DNA of 64,000 nucleotides from NCBI GenBank assembly GCA_033026295.1, contig CM065189.1, positions 11,661,203 through 11,725,202 of the forward strand, written 5' to 3'. Numbering within the stretch: the first letter of the stretch is position 1; each line of letters begins with the position of its first letter. The DNA comes from Channa striata (lineage: Eukaryota > Chordata > Actinopteri > Anabantiformes > Channidae). Below, one piece after another: positions 20,070 through 32,000 of the stretch. Made by a program: the position numbers and the translations under genes. A model generated the notes under the pieces. It was not told where the DNA came from, did no database searches, and saw only the letters and a program-made list of their open reading frames with translations.

Positions 20070-23000
20070 GTAAACAGAAAGTATCAGACTTTGGCATTCT
20101 TGGTTTGACATTGTGACAAAGTTTTGTGTAATTGTATATTCTGTTTCATAGAATGTTTGAATTTCAACAGATCTTGTGGATTTCTTTTGTGCCGTATGTG
20201 GATGGGCTGTGATTAATAACCAAATAAATGGATGGATTGAATATATTTGATTGTTTTAATTGATTTCTGACTTTAATTTGATTTTTATGAAATTTTGCTT
20301 TATTAGATATTATTTTGGAAAACAACAGCTTTTAAGACAAAACACTATGCAGGTCTCTGTATAAGCCTTTGTAATAATGACCGATCATGTGACAGGTGCA
20401 GCATTTTAAGGTCTTTTAAAATCTTACATGTGGTGATTTTAATTGTGTTTGTGTGAACACTTTTTTGTCTATTTATTTGTCAAAAGACAGATTCCTAAAT
20501 TTGATATACAGTCATATGCAAAAGTTAGCATCCCCTCTTTTAATTCTCTGTAAGAAAAACATAAACTGATCGTAGCATATTTCAGTATTAGACAAATGCA
20601 ACCTCAGAAGAACATCACCATATAACTATTAGGATCATTGACCTATTGCATGACCGACCTTTCGATCAGACTTTAACTGTCTGGTACATACCCTCACATT
20701 TGCCTCTAGCATAATCAGATATAGTTCATGGTCGGCATAATGACTGCAAGTTTCTCAGGTCCTGTGGCTGCAAAACAAGCCAAAATCATCACATGTCTCT
20801 CTAAAGTCCGTCTTTCATCAACACTGTCTGTCGCATGTGTTTGTGTCAGTTGCTTCACCGGTCAGGCTGGTCAACTCAGACAACCGCTGCTCAGGCAGAG
20901 TGGAGGTCTACCATGGTGGCCAGTGGGGGACAGTGTGTGACGATGGCTGGGACCTGAACGATGCCAACGTGGTGTGCAGACAGCTGGGCTGCGGCAGTGC
21001 TCGTTCAGCACTTTCAAATGCAGCTTTTGGACAAGGCAGCGGACCTATCTGGTTGGATGATGTGGTTTGTTCAGGAAACGAATTGTCAGTAACAGACTGC
21101 AGACATCGAGGGTTTGGGGTCCACAACTGTGGTCACCATGAAGATGCCAGTGTTGTCTGTGAAGGTAAATGTATATACTCAACGTTCATGAGTTAAACTT
21201 GAAAGAATGGTATTTATTCTAGAAGAAAACTGTTTTGCCATTTTACAATTGTTCTCTGCTCACAAAGAAGGAAGGAAGGAAATATCAAAACCAACACAAT
21301 TACAAATTAAACTTGGCAGTAAAGATATAAAAACATTTAAATAATAATAATGAAGCCAAAGCAGTGATATGCAGTGAACAGTAGTTATGATTGTAGAGGC
21401 AGCCTTACGCTTGATGATGGTCTAAAAATTATCCACTTCAGAGATCGATGTATTATAAAAATGTTGCAGATTTATTGAACTTCTGTGTTCCCCAGTACAG
21501 CAGATAATGCTACTTCTACAGTTCCTTTGATATAATACCTAAACTCCACCAAACACAGTAAGACAACTGTGCCTCCACAGCTACACACTGGTCTAATGCA
21601 ATGAGTTGCTGCTCAAGTCTGTTTCTAACAGCCAAAATCCAATACAAACATTGGTTTCCTTTACAATTACTTACGCAAGCTTAGAAGGCACCTAGAAGAT
21701 GTCGTTATTGATGTACATTTATTAGCTATTAGTTTATCTAACCTACAAAGACTAAACATGACTGCATGAAAATTAAAAAGCAGAACAAACACTGAGAAAG
21801 CTATCATTGGCTCGTACAATGATGATGGGATGCAGTTAGCCTGAGAAAATGTAGGCATGACATTATCCTGAAGAAAAGTACATGATTGGATCAATATCAG
21901 TGTGTTGGACAATGATAATTACAGAATGTTTTTAAGTAGCAAAATTGAAAATATCCGTGACTGACCAGTTTCTTGCCAAGCTTTAGTGCCAGTCACTCTA
22001 TCCCTCAATACATTCAGCTCCTTTTTCTCACATAGAACTGGAACGATAATGTTATCAATTAATTCCAATATTACACAAAAACACACACACAAAATAAACA
22101 GACTTTGTACAAAAATTTCCTTTCAGTTCAACCAGGACCCAACAGCACAGTTTTACCAACCACATCTGCTCCAACACCTCAGGACATCACCACCACCAGC
22201 GTCATTCCCACCACCAGCGTCATTCCCACATCGACAGTGGACAGTTCAGCAGTCGAGGGACGGGTCCGTCTGGCCAATGGGGCAAACAGCTCTTGTTCTG
22301 GAAGAGTGGAGATCTTCCACAATGGACAGTGGGGGACAGTGTGTGATGATAGCTGGGACCTGACTGATGCTCAGGTGGTGTGCAGACAGCTGGGCTGTGG
22401 CAGGGTCCTGTCAGCACCACAAAGTGCACATTTTGGACAGGGCACAGGGCCCATCTGGTTGGACGATGTCACTTGTACAGGTAGCGAATCAAGACTGAGT
22501 TTGTGCAGCCACCGAGGATTTGGATCTCACAACTGTGGTCACCATGAGGATGCTGGAGTCGTGTGTGAAGGTAAATACAAAAATTAAAGCCATTGAAGAT
22601 TTGCTGAGGAACAAACTGTCTATGGTGTAAGAATTATATGAGAGGATTTTAGGAACAACCTGCTTCACAAATAAACATGTGCTTGGTGCTCTAGTGTTTG
22701 ACTGCAGAGCTATGAGCAGTACATAGTTCGGTCAGTTTTCCACTATATCATTGTCTCTCTTGTCCGTCTTTCATCAAAACTGTCTGTCGCATGTGTTTGT
22801 GCCAGCTGCTTCACTGGTCAGGCTGGTCAACTCTGACAACCCCTGCTCAGGCAGAGTGGAGGTCTACCATGGTGGCCAGTGGGGGACAGTGTGTGATGAT
22901 GCCTGGGACTTGAACGATGCCAACGTGGTGTGCAGACAGCTGGGCTGCGGCAGTGCTCGTTCAGCACTTTCAAACGCAGCTTTTGGACAAGGCAGCGGAC

Positions 23001-26000
23001 CTATCTGGTTGGATGATGTGGTTTGTTCAGGAAACGAATCATCAGTAACAGACTGCAGACATCTTGGGTTTGGGGTCCACAACTGTCAGCACAGTGAAGA
23101 TGCCAGTGTTGTCTGTGAAGGTAAATGTATATACTCAACGTTCATGAGTTAAACTTGAAAGAATGGTATTTATTCTAGAAGAAAACTATTTTTCTTTTTA
23201 CAATTGTTCTCTGCTCACAGAGAAAGGAGGAAGGAAATATCAAAACCAACACAATTACAAATTAAACTTGGCAGTAAAGATAGAAAAACATTTAAATAAT
23301 AATAATAATAAAGCCAAATTGCTCAATGAACAGCAGTGATATGCAATGAACAGTAGTTATGATTGTAGAGGCAGCCTTACACTTTACAATGGTCTAAAAA
23401 TTATCCACTTCAGAGATCGATGTATTATAAAAATGTTGCAGATTTATTGAACTTCTGTGTTCCCCAGTACAGCAGATAATGCTACTTCTACAGTTCCTTT
23501 GATATAATACCTAAACTCCACCAAACACAGTAAGAAAACTGTGCCTCCACAGCTACACACTGGTCTAATGCAATGAGTTGCTGCTCAAGTCTGTTTCTAA
23601 CAGCCAAAATCCAATACAAACATTGGTTTCCTTTACAATTACTTACGCAAGCTTAGAAGGCACCTAGAAGATGTCGTTATTGATGTACATTTATTAGCTA
23701 TTAGTTCATATCAGGGGCAGTTCATTTAGAGGACCCAAATAGATACAAGAACAAGTGATTGGAAGAAAATTATTTATTGTTTGAAGAATGAAATGACACA
23801 ACAGGCTTCAGCCGGTAGGAACACCCGGGGTGGTTCACGGCAAGGGAATACTGGTTGGATCTGAAGGGGAGAAAGACAGGTGAGTGAGAGTAAGACAATG
23901 GAGTGAAAACTTACGAATGAACAGGGTCTTACGGAAATGTGGAGAGCTGGCAGGATGACGGACGGGTTCTGTATAGTGGAGGTGAGTGCGTGGTGAGACC
24001 TGAAGAAACTAAAAGCAGCTGACAACGTCAGGGAGGAAAGCAGGCACAAAGTAACGACTGAAAATAAGGTCCGTGGAGAAGTAACAAAACATAAAAAGTC
24101 AAGAGCTCTGACTGAAACAAAGTAACAAAAGAAATATACTCATGGAAGTTCCTGGAGTCGTCTTAGCAGTGGTAGTAGAGAGGCACAGGATTCCAAGCCG
24201 TGTAGTTCAAAACCTGAGACTGAGAAATGGCTCTGGCAAAGGCGAACAAACTTAGAAAAAAACTTGGAACTTGGCATAGCATTGGACAAGACATGAATGA
24301 TAATCTGGCACTAGGAAATGGCCAGGCAGGGGTAAAGTAGGAGTGGCACAGGTGAAACGTATCGGTCTAATGAGAGGGGAGGACAGCAAGGTGGAGAGGG
24401 ACAGAGGACTGTAACCAGGGCAACACAGATCAACGCAGAGACCGTGACAGTTTGTCTAACAGAGTACGACCAAACATGACTGCATGAAAATTCAAAAGCA
24501 GAACAAACACTGAGAAAGCTATCATTGGCTCGTACAATGATGATGGGCAAACATTCAATGTGATAATGCTAAAAAAGGTAAGATAACAGTGCAGTTAGCC
24601 TGGAGAAAATGTAGGCATGACACAATCCCGAAGAAAAGTACATGATTGGATCAATATCAGTGTGTTGGACAATGATAATTACAGAATGTTTTTAAGTAGC
24701 AAAATTGAAAATATCCGTGATTCACCAGTTTCTTGCCAAGCTTTAGTGCCAGTCACTCTATCCCTCAATACATTCAGCTCCTTTTTCTCACATAGAACTG
24801 GAACGATAATGTTATCAATTAATTCCAATATTACACAAAAACACACACACAAAATAAACAGACTTTGTACAAAAATTTCCTTTCAGTTCAACCAGGACCC
24901 AACAGCACAGTTTTACCAACCACACCTGATCCAACACCTCAGGACATCACCACCACCAGCGTCATTCCCACCTCAACAATGGACAGTTCAGCAGTTGAGG
25001 GACAGGTCCGTCTGGCCAATGGGGCAAACAGCTCTTGTTCTGGAAGAGTGGAGATCTTCCACAATGGACAGTGGGGGACAGTGTGTGATGATAGCTGGGA
25101 CCTGACTGACGCTCAGGTGGTGTGCAGACAGCTGGGCTGTGGCAGGGTCCTGACAGCACCACAAAGTGCACATTTTGGACAGGGCACAGGGCCCATCTGG
25201 TTGGACGATGTCACTTGTACAGGAAACGAATCGTCAGTAACAGACTGCAGACATCGAGGGTTTGGGGTCCACAACTGTGGTCACCATGAAGATGCCAGCG
25301 TCATCTGTGAAGGTAAATGGTTATACTGAACGCTCACGGGTCAAAATTCAAAAGAACTTTATTAATACTAGAAGAAAAATGTTATGCCTTTTTACAATTG
25401 TTCTCTGCTCACAAAAAGAGAAGGAAGGAAGGAAGGAAGGAAAGATCAGAACCAACACAATTACAAATTAAACTTGGCAGTAAAGATAGAAAAACATTTA
25501 AATAATAATAATAATAATAAAGCCAAATTGCACAATGAACAGCAGTGATATGCAATGAACAGTAGTTATGATTGTAGAGGCAGCCTTACGCTTGACAATG
25601 GTCTAAAAATTATCCACTTCAGAGATCGATGTATTATAAAAATGTTGCAGATTTATTGAACTTCTGTGTTCCCCAGTACAGCAGATAATGCTACTTCTAC
25701 AGTTCCTTTGATATAATACCTAAACTCCACCAAACACAGTAAGACAACTGTGCCTCCACAGCTACACACTGGTCTAATGCAATGAGTTGCTGCTCAAGTC
25801 TGTTTCTAACAGCCAAAATCCAATACAAACATTGGTTTCCTTTACAATTACTTACGCAAGCTTAGAAGGCACCTAGAAGATGTCGTTATTGATGTACATT
25901 TATTAGCTATTAGTTTATCTAACCTACAAAGACTAAACATGACTGCATGAAAATTAAAAAGCAGAACAAACACTGAGAAAGCTATCATTGGCTCGTACAA

Positions 26001-29000
26001 TGATGATGGGCAAACATTCAATGTGATAATGCTAAAAAAGGTAAGATAACAGTGCAGTTAGCCTGGAGAAAATGTAGGCATGACATAATCCTGAAGAAAA
26101 GTACATGATTGGATCAATATCTGTGTGTTGGACAATGATAATTACAGAATGTCTTTAAGTAGCAAAATTGAAAATATCCGTGACTGACCAGTTTCTTGCC
26201 AAGCTTTAGTGCCAGTCACTCTATCCCTCAATACATTCAGCTCCTTTTTCTCACATAGAACTGGAACGATAATGTTATCAATTAATTCCAATATTACACA
26301 AAAACACACACACAAAATAAACAGACTTTGTACAAAAATTTCCTTTCAGTTCAACCAGGACCCAACAGCACAGTTTTACCAACCACACCTGCTCCAACAC
26401 CTCAGGACATCACCCCCACCAGCGTCATTCCCACCACCAGCGTCATTCCCACATCAACAGTGGACAGTTCAGCAGTTGAGGGACAGGTCCGTCTGGCCAC
26501 TGGGGCAAACAGCTCTTGTTCTGGAAGAGTGGAGATCTTCCACAATGGACAGTGGGGGACAGTGTGTGATGATGGCTGGGACTTGAACGATGCCAACGTG
26601 GTGTGCAGACAGCTGGGCTGCGGCAGGGCTCGTTCAGCACCTTCAAATGCAGCTTTTGGACAAGGCAGCGGACCTATCTGGTTGGATGATGTGGTTTGCT
26701 CGGGAAATGAATCATCAATAACAGACTGCAGACATCGAGGGTTTGGGGTCCACAACTGTCAGCACAGTGAAGATGCCAGTGTTGTCTGTGAAGGTAAATG
26801 TATATACTCAACGTTCATGAGTTAAACTTGAAAGAATGGTATTTATTCTAGAAGAAAACTGTTTTGCCATTTTACAATTGTTCTCTGCTCACAAAGAAGG
26901 AAGGAAGGAAATATCAAAACCAACACAATTACAAATTAAACTTGGCAGTAAAGATAGAAAAACATTTAAATAATAAAACCAAATTGCTCAATGAACAGCA
27001 GTGATATGCAATGAACAGTAGTTATGATTGTAGAGGCAGCCTTACGCTTGACAATGGTCTAAAAATTATCCACTTCAGAGATCGATGTATTATAAAAATG
27101 TTGCAGATTTATTGAACTTCTGTGTTCCCCAGTACAGCAGATAATGCTACTTCTACAGTTCCTTTGATATAATACCTAAACTCCACCAAACACAGTAAGA
27201 CAACTGTGCCTCCACAGCTACACACTGGTCTAATGCAATGAGTTGCTGCTCAAGTCTGTTTCTAACAGCCAAAATCCAATACAAACATTGGTTTCCTTTA
27301 CAATTACTTACGCAAGCTTAGAAGGCACCTAGAAGATGTCGTTATTGATGTACATTTATTAGCTATTAGTGTATCTAACTTACAAAGACTAAACATGACT
27401 GCATGAAAATTCAAAAGCAGAACAAACACTGAGAAAGCTATCATTGGCTCGTACAATGATGATGGGCAAACATTCAATGTGATAATGCTAAAAAAGGTAA
27501 GATAACAGTGCAGTTAGCCTGGAGAAAATGTAGGCATGACATTATCCTGAAGAAAAGTACATGATTGGATCAATATCAGTGTGTTGGACAATGATAATTA
27601 CAGAATGTCTTTAAGTAGCAAAATTGAAAATATCCGTGACTGACCAGTTTCTTGCCAAGCTTTAGTGCCAGTCACTCTATCCCTCAATACATTCAGCTCC
27701 TTTTTCTGACATAGAACTGGAACGATAATGTTATCAATTAATTCCAATATTACACAAAAACACACACACAAAATAAACAGACTTTGTACAAAAATTTTCT
27801 TTCAGTTCAACCAGGACCCAACAGCACAGTTTTACCAACCACATCTGCTCCAACACCTCAGGACATCACCACCACCAGCGTCATTCCCACCACCAGCGTC
27901 ATTCCCACCACCAGCGTCATTCCCACATCGACAGTGGACAACAGTTCAGCAATTGAGGGACAGGTGCGTTTGGCCAATGGGGCAAACAGCTCTTGTTCTG
28001 GAAGAGTGGAGATCTTCCACAATGGACAGTGGGGGACAGTGTGTGATGATAGCTGGGACCTGACTGATGCTCAGGTGGTGTGCAGACAGCTGGGCTGTGG
28101 CAGGGTCCTGTCAGCACCACAAAGTGCACATTTTGGACAGGGCACAGGGCCCATCTGGTTGGACGATGTCACTTGTACAGGTAGCGAATCAAGACTGAGT
28201 TTGTGCAGCCACCGAGGATTTGGATCTCACAACTGTGGTCACCATGAGGATGCTGGAGTCGTGTGTGAAGGTAAATACAAAAATTAAAGCCATTGAAGAT
28301 TTGCTGAGGAACAAACTGTCTATGGTGTAAGAATTATATGAGAGGATTTTAGGAACAACCTGCTTCACAAATAAACATGTGCTTTGTGCTCTAGTGTTTG
28401 ACTGCAGAGCTATGAGCAGTACATAGTTCGGTCAGTTTTCCACTATATCATTGTCTCTCTTGTCCGTCTTTCATCAAAACTGTCTGTCGCATGTGTTTGT
28501 GTCAGCTGCTTCACTGGTCAGGCTGGTCAACTCTGACAACCCCTGCTCTGGCAGAGTGGAGGTCTACCATGGTGGCCAGTGGGGGACAGTGTGTGACGAT
28601 GGCTGGGACTTGAACGATGCCAACGTGGTGTGCAGACAGCTGGGCTGCGGCAGGGCTCGTTCAGCACTTTCAAGTGCAGCTTTTGGACAAGGCAGCGGAC
28701 CTATCTGGTTGGATGATGTCGTTTGTTCAGGAAACGAATCATCAGTAACAGACTGCAGACATCGAGGGTTTGGGGTCCACAACTGTCAGCACAGTGAAGA
28801 TGCCAGTGTTGTCTGTGAAGGTAAATGTATATACTCAACGTTCATGAGTTAAACTTGAAAGAATGGTATTTATTCTAGAAGAAAACTGTTTTGCCATTTT
28901 ACAATTGTTCTCTGCTCACAAAGAAGGAAGGAAATATCAAAACCAACACAATTACAAATTAAACTTGGCAGTAAAGATAGAAAAACATTTAAATAATAAA

Positions 29001-32000
29001 ACCAAATTGCTCAATGAACAGCAGTGATATGCAATGAACAGTAGTTATGATTGTAGAGGCAGCCTTACGCTTGACAATGGTCTAAAAATTATCCACTTCA
29101 GAGATCGATGTATTATAAAAATGTTGCAGATTTATTGAACTTCTGTGTTCCCCAGTACAGCAGATAATGCTACTTCTACAGTTCCTTTGATATAATACCT
29201 AAACTCCACCAAACACAGTAAGAAAACTGTGCCTCCACAGCTACACACTGGTCTAATGCAATGAGTTGCTGCTCAAGTCTGTTTCTAACAGCCAAAATCC
29301 AATACAAACATTGGTTTCCTTTACAATTACTTACGCAAGCTTAGAAGGCACCTAGAAGATGTCGTTATTGATGTACATTTATTAGCTATTAGTTTATCTA
29401 ACCTACAAAGACTAAACATGACTGCATGAAAATTCAAAAGCAGAACAAACACTGAGAAAGCTATCATTGGCTCGTACAATGATGATGGGCAAACATTCAA
29501 TGTGATAATGCTAAAAAAGGTAAGATAACAGTGCAGTTAGCCTGAGAAAATGTAGGCATGACATTATCCTGAAGAAAAGTACATGATTGGATCAATATCA
29601 GTGTGTTGGACAATGATAATTAGAGAAAGTCTTTAAGTAGCAAAATTGAAAATATCCGTGATTGACCAGTTTCTTGCCAAGCTTTAGTGCCAGTCACTCT
29701 ATCCCTCAATACATTCAGCTCCTTTTTCTGACATAGAACTGGAACGATAATGTTATCAATTAATTCCAATATTACACAAAAACACACACACAAAATAAAC
29801 AGACTTTGTACAAAAATTTCCTTTCAGTTCAACCAGGACCCAACAGCACAGTTTTACCAACTACACCTGCTCCAACACCTCAGGACATCACCACCACCAG
29901 CGTCATTCCCACCACCAGCGTCATTCCCACATCAACAGTGGACAGTTCAGCAGTTGAGGGACAGGTCCGTCTGGCCACTGGGGCAAACAGCTCTTGTTCT
30001 GGAAGAGTGGAGATCTTCCACAATGGACAGTGGGGGACAGTGTGTGATGATGGCTGGGACTTGAACGATGCCAACGTGGTGTGCAGACAGCTGGGCTGCG
30101 GCAGGGCTCGTTCAGCACCTTCAAATGCAGCTTTTGGACAAGGCAGCGGACCTATCTGGTTGGATGATGTCGTTTGTTCAGGAAACGAATCATCAGTAAC
30201 AGACTGCAGACATCGAGGGTTTGGGGTCCACAACTGTGGTCACCATGAAGATGCCAGCATCATCTGTGAAGGTAAATGGTTATACTGAACGCTCACGGGT
30301 CAAAATTCAAAAGAACTTTATTAATACTAGAAGAAAAATGTTATGCCTTTTTACAATTGTTCTCTGCTCACAAAAAGAGAAGGAAGGAAGGAAAGATCAG
30401 AACCAACACAATTACAAATTAAACTTGGCAGTAAAGATACAAAAACATTTAAATAATAATAATAATAATAATAAAGCCAAATTGCACAATGAACAGCAGT
30501 GATATGCAATGAACAGTAGTTATGATTGTAGAGACAGCCTTACGCTTGACAATGGTCTAAAAATTATCCACTTCAGAGATCGATGTATTATAAAAATGTT
30601 GCAGATTTATTGAACTTCTGTGTTCCACAGTACAGCAGATAATGCTACTTCTACAGTTCCTTTGATATAATACCTAAACTCCACCAAACACAGTAAGAAA
30701 ACTGTGCCTCCACAGCTACACACTGGTCTAATGCAATGAGTTGCTGCTCAAGTCTGTTTCTAACAGCCAAAATCCAATACAAACACTGGTTTCCTTTACA
30801 ATTACTTACGCAAGCTTAGAAGGCACCTAGAAGATGTCGTTACTGATGTACATTTATTAGCTATTAGTTTATCTAACTTACAAAGACCAAACATGACTGC
30901 AGGAAAATTCAAAAGCAGAACAAACACTGAGAAAGCTATCATTGGCTCGTACAATGATGATGGGCAAACATTCAATGTGATAATGCTAAAAAAGGTAAGA
31001 TAACAGTGCAGTTAGATTGCAGAAAATGTAGGCATGACATTATCCTGAAGAAAAGTACAAGATTGGATCAATATCAGTGTGTTGGACAATGATAATTACA
31101 GAATGTCTTTAAGTAGCAAAATTGAAAATATCCGTGACTGACCAGTTTCTTGCCAAGCTTTAGTGCCAGTCACTCTATCCCTCAATACATTCAGCTCCTT
31201 TTTCTGACATAGAACTGGAACGATAATGTTATCAATTAATTCCAATATTACACAAAAACACACACACAAAATAAACAGACTTTGTACAAAAATTTTCTTT
31301 CAGTTCAACCAGGACCCAACAGCACAGTTTTACCAACCACATCTGCTCCAACACCTCAGGACATCACCACCACCAGCGTCATCACCACCACCAGCGTCAT
31401 TCCCACCTCAACAGTGGACAACAGTTCAGCAATTGAGGGACAGGTGCGTTTGGCCAATGGGGCAAACAGCTCTTGTTCTGGAAGAGTGGAGATCTTCCAC
31501 AATGGACAGTGGGGGACAGTGTGTGATGATAGCTGGGACCTGACTGACGCTCAGGTGGTGTGCAGACAGCTGGGCTGTGGCAGGGTCCTGTCAGCACCAC
31601 AAAGTGCACATTTTGGACAGGGCACAGGGCCCATCTGGTTGGACGATGTCACTTGTACAGGTAGCGAATCAAGACTGAGTTTGTGCAGCCACCGAGGATT
31701 TGGATCTCACAACTGTGGTCACCATGAGGATGCTGGAGTCGTGTGTGAAGGTAAATACAAAAATTAAAGCCATTGAAGATTTGCTGAGGAACAAACTGTC
31801 TATGGTGTAAGAATTATATGAGAGGATTTTAGGAACAACCTGCTTCACAAATAAACATGTGCTTGGTGCTCTAGTGTTTGACTGCAGAGCTATGAGCAGT
31901 ACATAGTTCGGTCAGTTTTCCACTATATCATTGTCTCTCTTGTCCGTCTTTCATCAAAACTGTCTGTCGCATGTGTTTGTGTCAGCTGCTTCACTGGTCA

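Noticed and set aside
19849..20073. 74-codon frame at the gene 2 promoter as a small gene
   Set aside because: It crosses a good donor and acceptor, and the ATG lies at the predicted cap site. The overlapping signal-peptide reading from 20006 fits the gene better.
22079..30480. CRISPR-like regular spacing of repeats
   Set aside because: The repeats are SRCR exons, introns and microsatellites of a eukaryotic gene, far longer than CRISPR repeats.
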